DNA of 64,000 bases from Marsupella aquatica (Eukaryota; Marchantiophyta). Made by a program: the position numbers and the translations under genes. The stretch is from NCBI GenBank assembly GCA_973895155.1, contig OZ316896.1, positions 19,096,001 to 19,160,000 of the forward strand, given 5' to 3'. A model generated the notes under the pieces. The model was not told the origin of the DNA. It ran no database searches and was given only the letters and a program-made list of their open reading frames with translations. The first letter of the stretch is position 1. Each line of letters starts with the position of its first letter. Positions 11,273-22,400 of the stretch are shown here, piece after piece.

Positions 11273-11693
11273 TGTTGAGCATAGACGACGATCGCAACGG
11301 TAAGCCCATGAACCATCCAACGCACAATAGTCGACACAAGAGATACGTGGTTCACCTCCTTGAGGCTACGTCCACGGGAACACACAAGAGAGCTTTACTG
11401 AACTCTAAGCCCGTCGGCTATACCGAGTCTCCACAGTGTAAGCTCTCCCTATCTCTCAAGTGGCTCCATAACAATGAGCCTTGGTTCTACCTCTCCAAGC
11501 ACACATGTCTCTTATGATATAGTGTGCAACTTAGTTGTACCTAACCACATAGTTGTACCTAATCACGTAGTTGTACCTAACCACATAGTTGTACCTAATC
11601 ACGTAGTTGTATCTAACCACGTTGTTGTACCAACCCACGTTGTTGTACCAACCACGTCATACCTAACCTAGACGTAAGAGTAAATACCCAACA
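11273..11693 (-). repeat. 3' LTR of the copia element
   Basis: 421 bp, with TGTTGG...CAACA ends in element orientation. It contains a seven-unit 18-bp minisatellite at 11532-11656. It differs from the 5' LTR at roughly nine positions. Confidence 0.95.
11532..11656. repeat. 18-bp minisatellite inside the 3' LTR
   Basis: Seven units of TAGTTGTACCTAACCACA type, alternating AACCACA and AATCACG variants so that a 36-bp higher-order unit is visible. The counterpart in the 5' LTR is 17599-17723. Confidence 0.9.
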
Positions 11694-11704
11694 ATCTTCC
11701 CCTT
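11694..11704 (-). other. Polypurine tract of the copia element
   Basis: Reads AAGGGGAAGAT on the minus strand, directly before the 3' LTR. This is the expected plus-strand primer for reverse transcription. Confidence 0.8.
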
Positions 11705-11883
11705 GACTCTGGTCTAGGGGAGAGTAATACTGCCAATGTATATGATCCCTCAGCGGGAAGTTCTGGACAAAAACCAAACCGGTTTCCCTCTCTAACTAGA
11801 GCAAACCAGAACTAAACCGTAGCCTAATACATAGGAATGAGGAAGAACATATATCAGTAATTACAATGAATGTTAAGAAAACT

Positions 11884-14394
11884 CTACTTGTGATGCAATT
11901 GCAAAACCTGCAATACGTCACGGTGTCTAGAGAAACTCTCCAAAGGAATCACTTTGGTAAATGCGTCAGCCGGGTTGAGTTTACCATCAATCTTGACTAG
12001 CTCAAACAAATTATCAGACACAGCCTGCCTGATAAAATGGTACCTAACATCAATGTGCTTCACTCTGCTGTCCATCACCTGGTTCACAGCAAGGTGGAGC
12101 GCACTTTGACTATCACAATGGAGCTTCACATTCCCCTGTGGCAATCCCATTTCAGTGATAAGTCTATCCAACCAAATCGCTTCCTTTGCTGCTTCCGCAG
12201 CTGCAACATACTCCGCTTCTGTAGTAGACTGAGCAATACACTTCTGCAAAGTAGACCTCCAACTTATGCATCCACCGCCAAGTGTGAACACGTATCCTGT
12301 TGTTGATCTCCTTCGGTCCAAATCTTGTCCATAGTCAGAATCAACATAGCCAATCAATGATTTAGCATTCTTTGCATTCGCATCAAATAAAAGACCATGA
12401 TCCACGGTACCCTTCAAGTACCTGATAATCCACTTCACTGCTTCCCAGTCTACCTTCCTTGGATTCGACATGTACCTGCTCACCTTGCCCATAGCCATGG
12501 CAAGATCAGGTCTAGTGCAAGTCATCAAATACATGAGACTCCCCACTGCCTTGTCATACGGAACCTTTGACATCAACCCCTTCTCTGTGTCATCCGTAGG
12601 ACAGAACGCTGATGATAACTTGAAGTGTGGAGCCAACGGGGTACTTACTGGCTTGCTATTCCCCATGTTGAACCTTGCAATTACCTTCCTCGCATAACTG
12701 CTCTGCGTCAACCATAGCTTGCCAGCCTCCAAGTCCCTAGTGATCTCCATACCCAAAATCCTCTTAGCTGGCCCTAAGTCCTTCATCTTAAACTCTGCAC
12801 TAAGCAGTGCCTTGAGCTTAACAATCTCAGACCTATCCTTGGCTGCAATTAGCATATCATCCACATAAAGTACTAAAACAATGAACCCAAAGACAACATT
12901 CTTTACCGGTTTCAAATACACACAAGGGTCAAATACACTTCTGTGAAAACCTTGTGACCGAATCCAATCGTCAAACCGCTTGTTCCACTGTCTTGGTGAC
13001 TGCTTCAACCCATACAAGGATTTCAGCAATCTGCAAACCAATTCCTCCTGTCCTCTCTTCACAAAACCTAGCGGTTGTCTCATGAAGATCACCTCTTCCA
13101 ATGTGCCATAGAGGAAAGCTGTGACAACATCAATCTGATCTAGCAGCAGACCAAACATTACAACAAGTACACACAATAGTCGTATTGTAGAGTACTTAGC
13201 AACTGGTGAGAAGACCTCATTGTAATCCACACCTTTCTCTTGTGTGAATCCCTTTGCTACCAATCTAGCCTTGTAGACCTTCGATCCACCTCCTATGGAA
13301 TTATCCTTCAGCTTGTAAATCCACTTGCTGTCCACCACTTGCTGACCCTTAGGCAGCTTAACAAGCTCCCAAGTTTTGTTGTCCTTTAGTGACTGCATCT
13401 CCGTTTGCATTGCTGCAGTCCACTTCTGCTTCTCCTTTGAAGCACTTGCCTCATGAAATGAAGAAGGTTCCCATTCTTCCAAAATTAACGCATCACCCTC
13501 ATCATCAGCTGTAAAATCATCCTCTTGCAGTTGAGATGAATCAACCCACTGTCCATACCTTGGTGGAACGCGTACAGTGCAACCAGATGTTCTTCTAGCC
13601 GATGACTCCGGTTGATCTGCGTGTGCTGGTACAATTTTAAGCTCAACAGCATCCACTTGCTGCTCACCAGCATCAACAAACTCCTCTGGTTCCTCTGGCA
13701 CAGGAACCAGCTCCATAATTGGAGCAACTCCTTCTCTCCGGTCATGCACCTCATAACCAATCTCCCCCTCAACGAGATCCGGGATAGGAGATTTTCCTTT
13801 GTCAGTATGGGAGACCTGAGTATTCTCCCCCTCCTTCAATAATCTGGATTCATTGAAGGAAACATCCCTACTGACAACGAGCTTACAGGCAATAGGATCC
13901 CATAGCCTATAGGCTTTCACACCACTCTGGTACCCAAGAAAAACACATTTCCTGGAGGTAGGATCCAACTTGGTCCTATTCTGCTTCGGTGTGAGAGCAT
14001 ATGCATCACTTCCAAAAACTACCAAGCCATGATAGTCTGCTTGCCGCTTATAGCGCATCTCAAACGGCGTTTTGAAATTGATAGCACTAGAAGGAGAAAG
14101 ATTTACCAAATAAGTTGCGGTATTGACAGCTTCTGCCCAAAATTCTTGTGGTAAACCTGATTGGCTCAACATACTCCATGACCGCTCCAACAGTGTCCGA
14201 TTGAGCCTCTCAGCGACACCATTCTGCTGCGGAGTATAAACTGTGGTGAGATGGCGAGTTATCCCCTGTTCTGAACAGTACTCTTCAAATTCCATTGAAG
14301 TGTACTCCCCGACGTTGTCTGACCTCAGACTCTTCACCCTTGTATCCAAACACTTGATCGTGTTTCCAGTCTGATTCTCCACCTGGGCCTTCCA
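11884..14394 (-). CDS. Copia pol, C-terminal part: integrase end, reverse transcriptase, RNase H
   Basis: This segment is in the same frame as the upstream pol part and is separated from it by a TAG at 14395-14397. It begins WKAQVENQTGN inside the integrase catalytic core and keeps the second acidic residue (LRSDNVGEY) and the catalytic Glu (NGVAERLNRT). After a linker rich in acidic residues, the reverse transcriptase runs from WELVKLPKGQQVVDSKW through KARLVAKGFTQ to the active-site YVDDML. Copia-type RNase H follows, with GYVDSDYGQD, STTEAEY and LHCDSQSALH, and the frame ends at 11884 just before the 3' LTR. These domains appear undamaged. Apart from the stop before it, there is no frameshift. 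Confidence 0.93.
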   Translation of the reverse strand, partial: WKAQVENQTGNTIKCLDTRVKSLRSDNVGEYTSMEFEEYCSEQGITRHLTTVYTPQQNGVAERLNRTLLERSWSMLSQSGLPQEFWAEAVNTATYLVNLSPSSAINFKTPFEMRYKRQADYHGLVVFGSDAYALTPKQNRTKLDPTSRKCVFLGYQSGVKAYRLWDPIACKLVVSRDVSFNESRLLKEGENTQVSHTDKGKSPIPDLVEGEIGYEVHDRREGVAPIMELVPVPEEPEEFVDAGEQQVDAVELKIVPAHADQPESSARRTSGCTVRVPPRYGQWVDSSQLQEDDFTADDEGDALILEEWEPSSFHEASASKEKQKWTAAMQTEMQSLKDNKTWELVKLPKGQQVVDSKWIYKLKDNSIGGGSKVYKARLVAKGFTQEKGVDYNEVFSPVAKYSTIRLLCVLVVMFGLLLDQIDVVTAFLYGTLEEVIFMRQPLGFVKRGQEELVCRLLKSLYGLKQSPRQWNKRFDDWIRSQGFHRSVFDPCVYLKPVKNVVFGFIVLVLYVDDMLIAAKDRSEIVKLKALLSAEFKMKDLGPAKRILGMEITRDLEAGKLWLTQSSYARKVIARFNMGNSKPVSTPLAPHFKLSSAFCPTDDTEKGLMSKVPYDKAVGSLMYLMTCTRPDLAMAMGKVSRYMSNPRKVDWEAVKWIIRYLKGTVDHGLLFDANAKNAKSLIGYVDSDYGQDLDRRRSTTGYVFTLGGGCISWRSTLQKCIAQSTTEAEYVAAAEAAKEAIWLDRLITEMGLPQGNVKLHCDSQSALHLAVNQVMDSRVKHIDVRYHFIRQAVSDNLFELVKIDGKLNPADAFTKVIPLESFSRHRDVLQVLQLHHK

Positions 14395-15156
14395 CTACTT
14401 AAAAATGGACAAGACATCAGACTTATGCGTCATGAAATAAATCCACACAAATCTTGAGTAATCATCAATAAATGATACATAGTACAACTTTCCAGAGTGT
14501 GAGGGAGTCGGGGATGGACCCCACACGTCACTATGTATGTACTCAAGAACCGCTTTGGAACGATGAGTTCCAACACCAAAAGCACGACGATGCTGCTTTC
14601 CAAGAATGCAATGCTCACAAAACTCTAATTTACAAGATTGCAAATCAGAAATGAGTCCATTCTTCCGTAAGATAGCCAAACCCTTCTCACTCATGTGGCC
14701 TAGCCGTGAATGCCACAGTTGAGTCATCTCCTCGTGAGACTTGGTTACATTGGCCTCTCCACATATAGTATTGCCCTGTAACACATACAAATTCTTTTGT
14801 CTACTCCCCTTCAAAATCACTGTCTCTCCCGACCTGACTTGAAGTTCACCATCAATAACGCTCCATTGATGACCATTTGAATCCAACACACCGAGTGAAA
14901 TCAGATTTTTACGCATGCCAGGTACATACCTGACTCCGGACACTGTGCGCACAGCGCCATCAAACATTTGAATCTTCACAGACCCAATTCCCTCAATTTG
15001 ACAGGAGTGATCATTTCCCATCAGAACTGAACCGTTTGAAACAGAGTAAGAACTAAAAAACTCACGAATGTAACAAATATGAAAAGAGCAAGCACAATCA
15101 AGAATCCACACATCATCTGCTCTCCTAGATGACGTGCACAGGGCATACCCCCGACT
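14395..15156 (-). CDS. Copia pol, N-terminal part: protease and integrase start, ended by TAG
   Basis: Open from directly after the gag stop (TGA 15157-15159) to a TAG at 14395-14397. The frame is identical to gag. It reads RRADDVWILDCACSFHIC, the aspartic protease site, but has Cys where Ser or Thr normally follows the catalytic Asp. The pre-integrase segment WHSRLGHMSEKGLAILRKNG and the zinc-binding CEHCILGKQHR follow, then the first integrase Asp in YIHSDVWGPSP. The segment ends SDVLSIFK-stop-WKAQVENQ, where related copia proteins continue without a break, so the TAG is a nonsense mutation in the integrase core. There is no ATG at the start; expression would need readthrough of the gag stop or an intact relative. 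Confidence 0.9.
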   Translation of the reverse strand, partial: SRGYALCTSSRRADDVWILDCACSFHICYIREFFSSYSVSNGSVLMGNDHSCQIEGIGSVKIQMFDGAVRTVSGVRYVPGMRKNLISLGVLDSNGHQWSVIDGELQVRSGETVILKGSRQKNLYVLQGNTICGEANVTKSHEEMTQLWHSRLGHMSEKGLAILRKNGLISDLQSCKLEFCEHCILGKQHRRAFGVGTHRSKAVLEYIHSDVWGPSPTPSHSGKLYYVSFIDDYSRFVWIYFMTHKSDVLSIFK

Positions 15157-16185
15157 TCATAAAACATACTCATCATTGAGTAAATCAGCTTCTCCATCAG
15201 CCCTAGCCACATTTGCCGATGAAGTTTCCGCTGCCTTTCCCTTACAGTCTCGCTTGAAGTGTCCAACTTGGTTGCACTTCCAACATGTCACCTGCCTCCT
15301 CTGAGGGGATTTACCCTTGGACTTAGATCTGGATTTAGATCTAAACTGGGTTCTACGGTCCCCAGTTGGTCGCTGCATACTCCTCCCATGGTTAACATTG
15401 AGGGCAGCACCAGATGATGAAGGCTGTGACGTGATGTGCATCTTCTGCTGAAGATCATCACTAAGCAGAGAACTTACCACGTCATTGTATGAAATGGTAT
15501 CCCTATCACGATGCAACAACACTCGTGATAGGGACTGGTAAGATGGAGGCAATGAACTAAGAAGCTGCAGAGCCTTCGTCTCATCATTCAAAGTCTCCCC
15601 AAGGTTTTCCAAGTGAACGACCATGTCGTTGAAAGCATCCACATGGTCTTGCAACTTCGTACCAGATTCCTTCATCCTGAAACTCATCAGTTTGTAGGAA
15701 GTGTAGAGCCGGTTTGACAACTCCTTGCGGTGATACTTGCTCTGCAATTCCGCAAACAAGGACATGCAATCTTTATGTGCACCCAACTGCTTGATGATGG
15801 GAGGCATGAGATAGAGTGTAACACACCATACTCCCTGCTCCCATTGTTTCTCATCAACATCGTCTTCACGAGGGCTCAGCAGTTGGCCCATCCCTGACGC
15901 ATAAAGCACTCCCTTCACCTGCTTCTCCCATAGCAAGTAGTCAGAGCGCCCATCATACTTTGTCACTTCATACTTGGGTCCCCCAAGCTTGAAAGTCCCC
16001 ATCTTCTTCTTTGGCACTACCGTGAGCTCCGGTAGTAGTACTGCTTCCTCCACCACACGCCGCACCGGTGATGGTATCGGTGTCACGTGCTCTTCCTCCT
16101 GCTCCTCTCTCTGCCCCTGAAACCTCCGCGGTGATCCTCGTGCTTCAAGTTCCACGTCTTCGAAAAACTCCTCCGAATCACTCAT
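15157..16185 (-). CDS. Copia gag (capsid and nucleocapsid)
   Basis: 342 residues from ATG 16185. The N-terminal part is acidic and variable. The central part resembles the copia gag domain: GRSDYLLWEKQVKGVL, FAELQSKYH, LYTSYKLMSFRMKES and LQLLSSLPPSYQSL. The C-terminal part is basic and carries one zinc knuckle, CWKCNQVGHFKRDC (C-X2-C-X4-H-X4-C), that binds the RNA genome. The frame stops at TGA 15157-15159 and continues in the same frame into protease, so the stop is either a mutation in a single polyprotein or a readthrough signal. Most plant copia elements encode one uninterrupted gag-pol. Confidence 0.93.
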   Translation of the reverse strand: MSDSEEFFEDVELEARGSPRRFQGQREEQEEEHVTPIPSPVRRVVEEAVLLPELTVVPKKKMGTFKLGGPKYEVTKYDGRSDYLLWEKQVKGVLYASGMGQLLSPREDDVDEKQWEQGVWCVTLYLMPPIIKQLGAHKDCMSLFAELQSKYHRKELSNRLYTSYKLMSFRMKESGTKLQDHVDAFNDMVVHLENLGETLNDETKALQLLSSLPPSYQSLSRVLLHRDRDTISYNDVVSSLLSDDLQQKMHITSQPSSSGAALNVNHGRSMQRPTGDRRTQFRSKSRSKSKGKSPQRRQVTCWKCNQVGHFKRDCKGKAAETSSANVARADGEADLLNDEYVL

Positions 16186-17325
16186 ATGAGAAAATCACAA
16201 AAAATGTTGTTTTTCACAACTTCTCAAAAAACTCGAAACTCAACACCGCCGCGTAGCCCACAAAGCTAGGAGTCCAATACTGAAAACCGAAATCAAAATC
16301 AAAATTTGACGGAAAAGTTATTCAAATTTCGGTCGAGGTGGGTAAAACCTTGGGAAACTCCCCCGTTTTGACCACCTCAGGGAATAACCGAAATACCAAG
16401 TACAACCCGTTGTCGGAATTGCGATGTGATTGGTGCGCTGCGTTGCCAACTTCAATGGCTACGACCTCGCCGAAAAATAACCAAAAAAGTTACCGTTCGG
16501 CGGATGAAATCTTTGTCGGACGGTCAAAAAATAGCTCTCTGGTTTTTTGGAATATTCTATGACCCTTGTACAGGCCCTGTGGGAATTTTGGAAGAACAAT
16601 CGAGGGGCTGACATGTGTCCTCGAACCCCCAAAACCCCCTACCACCCTTCGTCGTCGAAATCTGGTCGCGCGCGCAGAAAATACACACGGCAGAATGTAC
16701 CCCTCGACACCAAACGCAAGATATCTCACTCGGGTTTTGATGAAATCAAGATCCGATTTCAGATTTGGAAACTAGACTCCGAGGCGATGAAGATCGATAT
16801 AAGAAGCACCCAAAACGAGGAAAGAACGAGGGAGAAAAAAATTGGTAAAGATGACAGATTTCTCTCAATTGCCATAGCCAATTTTGAATCAGTTTTTCAA
16901 AGAGAAAAAAATGGTACCTTGTCAACAACGAATGTTGATCAATTGCACTTGGTGCCGTAACCAAGTCCAACAAGGTAATTGATTTTGCTTAGCCTTCCTC
17001 TTTGGATCAAAGAGCCAATCCCGGACTCAAAAACAATCGTCTTGCCTCAATCTCTCCGTTGAGTCAAAACACTTGACGCTTCTCCCTCCGAGTCGATTGC
17101 CAACTTTCTTCACAAAATCCAGAACGACGAAAACTTAGATCTCTTTGCACCACGAGCTCCGTTCAATGATTTCTTCACACCGTTAGAAAGCTCTTGCCCT
17201 GATCTATCCGTTGAGCCCATAAACTCCAAGTTCCATGCGATGGAACTCTGGAAAATCCACCAACACTCAACGCTGGAAAAACCGTCATGAAATCCCGTCA
17301 CAAACACACGTCACCTCCCAAGCAT

Positions 17326-17337
17326 GCTCTGATACCA
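17326..17337 (-). other. Primer-binding site of the copia element
   Basis: Reads TGGTATCAGAGC on the minus strand, 2 bases from the 5' LTR. It is complementary to the 3' end of initiator methionine tRNA, the usual primer for plant copia elements. Confidence 0.92.
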
Positions 17338-17339
17338 AT

Positions 17340-17760
17340 TGTTGAGCATAGACGACGATCGCAACGGCAAGCCCATGAACCATCCAACGCACAATAGTCG
17401 ACACAAGAGATACGTGGTTCACCTCCTTGAAGCTACGTCCACGGGAACACACAAGAGAGCTTTACTGAACTCTAAGCCCGTCGGCTATACCGAGTCTCCA
17501 CAGTGTAAGCTCTCCCTATCTCTCAAGTGGCTCCATAACAATGAGCCTTGGTTCTACCTCTCCAAGCACACATGTCTCTTATGATATATAGTGCAACTTA
17601 GTTATACCTAACCACATAGTTGTACCTAATCACGTAGTTGTACCTAACCATATAGTTGTACCTAATCACGTAGTTGTATCTAACCACGTAGTTATACCAA
17701 CCCACGTTGTTGTACCAACCATGTCATACCTAACCTAGACGTAAGAGTAAATACCCAACA
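17340..17760 (-). repeat. 5' LTR of the copia element
   Basis: 421 bp, matching the LTR at 11273-11693 except for about nine substitutions. It should contain the promoter of the element. The internal 18-bp minisatellite (17599-17723) has the same number of units as the other LTR. Confidence 0.95.
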
Positions 17761-17765
17761 CACTC

Positions 17766-19130
17766 TGCAAGTTAGTGCGTGGTTTACTAAGTAGGCCTTG
17801 ACAGGAACCGGGCGGCGGCAGGCACTCACGGGAGTGTTGTTAAGTCCTGATGGAATCTATTCATTAAAAGTGAATTATTATTCGATTTATGAACATTTGA
17901 GCAATAGAAAGTGTACATTTGGGCAAGCGACAAAGGTGATGGTCATCACGTACCACCATGTTCATCCTTTGTAAACAAACTAGGATGAGACTTCTTCTAA
18001 CAAAGATCTTTGTTGCAGCCCCTTCAAGTTGTTAGAAGATACTTTTTGCCCTTTCAAGTTGTTAGAAGATCCTTGTTGCCCCTTCAAGTTTGCAATTCTC
18101 CATTGAGATGTAGAGTATTATACTATGCGTACTATACATTTTGGGTTTAAAAAGTGCATATTTAGAGACTAAAAAGTGAACATTTAGAGGCCTAACAGTG
18201 AACATTATGAGAGAAGCAGGGAAGGCCCACCACTCTATTGAAAGGATTCATATGAAAGTTTCATAAGCTAAATAATTGTGTAAAGATGACATATTGGCAT
18301 AAAAGTGGGGCCAACACTGTGAGGAGAGGGCACAAGTACCAAGTATGCCAAAACTATAATTTTAGTTTTGCTTTAGTGTGGTTCATAAAAAAATCATTCC
18401 AAACTTGAAAAGCTTCACTTTTTGTTGTTGGGATCCTCACAACTTTAGTTAGTTTTAATATAAAATATTGGAAATTTTAACTAGATGTGATAGTTTACAA
18501 TAAGATAAACTAATCTTTAATATCAAGAGTTAAGACTAGTACTTACCAAATCTACACTAAAGGGGTCTATTTAGTTGAATAATGTTGGCAACGCAACCCC
18601 ACTAATATGCAAAATTGTAGATGTGCTATACACATTTTTACTGAAGCGTGATGTGCTATCACATTTTACTGGCTTCTTCTGTCATGAAGGTTGTAATATA
18701 TAAAGTAGGTTACAAACTATAGTAACTCATGGGGTTTTTTCCTCTCTTTCCAGTCACTTAGTTTCCATTACCATGAGACTGGTTTGAAGCTTTTCCTTTC
18801 TACTTCAGCTGTCATTACTGTTAGTCATTTCACTCTTAGGTCTAGGGTTACTATGTAACTTCACTTAGTTTAAGCATAGTCAGGTCCTAGGTTAAGTTAG
18901 ATGATTGCCTGGATGATTGTGCTCCAGACTACTATCTCTGCCAGACTTTGTTTGTAAGTGGGACGTAAGCTCATTATTTTGGAGCAAGTTGAGGTATAAG
19001 GAGAGCTTAGTCTGTGGACTCGACATGGCGGACAGGCTTAGAGTTTACTAAAGCTTTTTGGTGTGTTCACATGAAAGTCGCCTTTGGAGAGATGAACCCT
19101 AGAGATGAACTACATATCTCGTGTGTTGAC
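17766..19130. other. No gene seen; short tandem repeat
   Basis: AT-rich DNA. Three diverged units of about 30 bp containing CCCTTCAAGTTGTTAGAAGAT lie at about 18010-18095. No coding sequence is supported. Confidence 0.4.
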
Positions 19131-19551
19131 TGTTGAATGAATCACCCCTGCTCACAACCTGGCTACAGATAAGAGAGCATGCACAAGTGCCACATCCAAC
19201 AAACACACATTCAAGTACTCAACAAAATAGATAAGTGGTTCACCTTACCAGTCAGAGTGTATATACATGGAAGCACACAAAAGACGGGACAAAAGAGCTT
19301 TACTGAACTCTAAGTTAGCTCGTCTCCACAAACTAACCTCTCCTGCCTATCTCTTAATTGGCTCCTTAATAATGAGCCAGCTACTGTAGTGTATGTAAGT
19401 TCCACTCACTAACTAAGTATTACTAGTGAATATAGTAGTAACACACCTATTATTAACCAAGCACTTGAATTGACTGCAGTTAAACTAAACTGCGGTGTGG
19501 GACTGCAGTTACATTATAACTATATATAGACTTAAGAGTAAACACCTAATA
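19131..19551. mobile_element. Diverged solo LTR of the copia family
   Basis: Starts TGTTGAATGAATCACC and ends AAGAGTAAACACCTAATA, about 421 bp, equal to the LTR length of the intact element. Internal blocks match it: GTGGTTCACC, GGAAGCACACAA, AGAGCTTTACTGAACTCTAAG, CTCCCTAT-like CTGCCTATCTCTTAATTGGCTCC and AATAATGAGCC. It lacks the 18-bp minisatellite, having unrelated sequence there. No clear target duplication remains. It probably arose by LTR recombination long ago. Confidence 0.65.
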
Positions 19552-20979
19552 GTGTTATGGTTCATCAAAATTATTTTTGATGATTGTGCCCAATTGAAAA
19601 TTAAATGCTTGAAAACCAGCTGTTATATATCTACTCATATATCTATAATTATATAGTTTTAATCAAAAGCTATTGTTGGAGTGAAACCTCTAGACATTGA
19701 CTTGGGCATAACCAAACTGTTCACCACAATTTGTCTTGCTAACACTGTTCACGTAGCCTAATTTTGTTGGGATTGCTCTTACATTAACATTAATAACCAA
19801 TGCTAATCATTGACGAACACTATATATATTGCTCGCATTAAGTAACATTTGTGTGATACTAATTCCAACATTGTTTGGAAAGATTTTTATGATAGCGTTT
19901 AGGGTATGGGTAGCCCCTAAGAAAAATCAATTTAGTCACGTTCCAAAGACAAATTCTTCAGTCAAGCAATGAGTGTTCCAATGCCTAAATAGCATTGCTC
20001 CCTCACCTTTGATAGCTAGGGAACGCAGCCTGGTTCATGCTTTACTTAAAAAAGAAAAGTTATATCCAGGGAACAGAGCCTCAACAGGGCGACACTACTT
20101 AGTTGTCATATGGCAGCACAAATCACTAGCAGGACTTGACAAATGTGGATTTCTCTCCTTCATGGAATTCCAACCAAAAATAGTCTTAGCAAAGAACCCA
20201 TCACCGTTAATGTTACTTTCTATTCAAACATCACAGTTAATGTTACTTTCTATTCAAACATGCCCCACTCTTACATTAGGGTTAACTTACCATTACCAAC
20301 AGTAATTAGGGACATACACTAATTCTGAGATAAGACCAATTATGGTAAACAATGTGAAAAGGGGGGTGCAAGCAGTAAATAGGGATTGGGGCAAATCATT
20401 GACAAATTGGATAGTAGGGAATCAATTTTCTTTTAGGTCTTTCTTGCAATTCACGAGGCCTTTTGTTTTTGTTTTCTTTTGTCTCTGTTTACATTCAGAG
20501 TGGCACTCCGGCTGGTAACAATTAATCCAAGTAGGACAAGAGGATAATTTTTGCCCTCCCACAGAGCACTGCCCTTTCTGGAATACAAGGCCCGGACCTT
20601 GTTGTACATGGAAGACGGTAGTCCATTTCGTTTGGCTTTTTCTTTGGTAGTCAAAGAGAGATCGTAAGTCTTCACATCATCTGGACAAAAACAAACACTC
20701 TTAATTTTAGCCAAAAGTGTTAGATGAAGTGTCCAGAGAGCAAAGAAATACAACCAAAGCAAAATAATGTCACAGAATCGCACATCTGTGAAGCATTAGC
20801 CATCGTCCCAGAGCCATCTTTGTTGGAATCTGTCTATGGCCATGTGACACTCCACTGATAGTCAGACCCCCAGGGTTTGCGCTGGTGAGCATTGTTTGGG
20901 CAATTGAAGAAGCGTCTTGGAATTTCCTTCTGAATCGAATTCTGCCTTGGATACTGTTCTATCTCTGGAACAGTGACAA
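19552..20979. other. No gene seen
   Basis: Non-coding, AT-rich. A 30-bp direct repeat (AGTTAATGTTACTTTCTATT type) occurs twice at about 20203-20262. A weak open frame at 19973-20305 has no family resemblance. Confidence 0.35.
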
Positions 20980-22400
20980 GATAGTGGCTCTCTTGCTAAT
21001 ACTATACTACGACCAAGTTGATGGAAACCATCATTTCAGGAAAAGCTCGTCTCGAAAGAAGATGGTCCGCAACAAAGCAATCCAGGAGAAGCTCGTGTCG
21101 AAAGAGGATGGTCCACTGTTCATCAGCTAAGAGAGATAGAGCTGGCTTTCTGAATAAATTTCAATTGGTTCTTTCAAGGCAGAAAATTCGAGACAAAGCT
21201 GTTGTCTCTCTTTAGATGCTGTAAACTGTTCGTCCTCATGGAATTCAATTGGATTTTACAAAAAGGCGATGAGATCCAACTCCTCACATTGTCGACCCAC
21301 GGATTGGATTTTATAAACAGTACGCGGAGGAAGCGCACGAAACACCGAACAGTTAAGTGGAATTTCTACACATACTACAGTAGTTCATGATGAGATTTCT
21401 ACAAGTTGGGTTGGAGTGCAAGTTGATTGACATTCAAGCCCTGTTTTAAACGTGCGTCATTAAGATGTAAAAGCCTGAAATCTATACGGTAGTGTCTGCA
21501 AAGAGAATATGAAAGTGCCAAAAAGCCAAGTATTTTCCATGGTAGTTCTCCATATAAAAAGCCACTTCTAATGAAACTACCTTACAGACAGAATGAACAG
21601 GGTGTACACACAACATTTGTTGGTTTTGTCAAAGAAAGAAAGACTGTCCGTTGACTTGACAAATGCTCGAGCCAACGTACGTATCCGAAGGCAAAAGGGC
21701 CGAAAAACCTCGACTATCTCAATAGCTGGAACTAAGAAAAATGCCTTATGTTGCTGTCATAAAACCATCGTACATCCTTTTTTCAGCGTGTTTTGTGACT
21801 TTGCGGGTGACTATGCGGACAATGTTATTGGATCAGGTGACTATTCAAGGATATGATGATCATGATCTAAAGGATCAAACTGACAGTAGTTCCGATTGAA
21901 GCGGCTTTCTTGGTAGTATAATACTACGACCCAGTTGACAGAAACCATCATTCCAGGACAAGCTCGTGTCGACAGTAGATGGTCCGAAACAAAGTACTCC
22001 AGGAGAAGCTCGTGTCGAGAGAAGATAGTAAGTGCACTTTGGCATCTCTGTAAGCTGCCCCAGCTATGCACTGTTCATCGTCATCGAATTCAGTTAGTTT
22101 TTGCAATGCAAAAGGAAGATGAGATCCAGTGCCTCACATGATCGAACCACAGATTAGATAGTGTAAACACTATGCGGAGGAAGGGCACGAAACAACGAAA
22201 TGTCAAGTTGAAACTGACGCATACAACTGTATTTCATGATGAGATTTATACAAGTGGGTTGGCATCAACTTTCAGGCGCTGCTTTTCACGTGCTTCGTTG
22301 GATCAGGTGACTATTCAAAGATCTGAGGATTATCTCTTCACAGATCTGAGGATTATGGTTTGAGAATCAAATCCACAGTAATTCCGATTGAGCCCCGGTG
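20980..22400. repeat. Diverged direct duplication of about 400-470 bp
   Basis: Blocks at about 20980-21452 and 21905-22292 align over their length: ATACTACGACC, GGAAACCATCATT, GGAGAAGCTCGTGTCGA, GATGAGATCCA, ATGCGGAGGAAG / ACGCGGAGGAAG and TCATGATGAGATTT. The first block also contains an internal 41-bp duplication of AGCTCGT..GATGGTCC. The spacer GGATCAGGTGACTATTCAA (21830, 22299) recurs too, so a larger unit was duplicated. Nothing in it looks coding. Confidence 0.6.

Larger units (their letters stand above)
11273..17760 (-). mobile_element. Full-length Ty1/copia LTR retrotransposon
   Basis: A 6,488-bp element bounded by 421-bp LTRs (11273-11693 and 17340-17760), about 98% identical by eye. 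Both run from TGTTGAGC to CCCAACA on the plus strand. The 5-bp target duplication CACTC is present at 11268-11272 and 17761-17765. The primer-binding site lies next to the right LTR, so the element reads right to left. The order gag, protease, integrase, reverse transcriptase, RNase H defines Ty1/copia. One continuous frame from 16185 to 11884 (1,434 codons) carries all domains but has two stop codons, so this copy looks non-autonomous although it inserted recently. Confidence 0.96.

Noticed and set aside
11248-11517. 89-codon frame, repeated at 17339-17584
   Set aside because: Lies in both copia LTRs; open by chance and starting at non-ATG codons.
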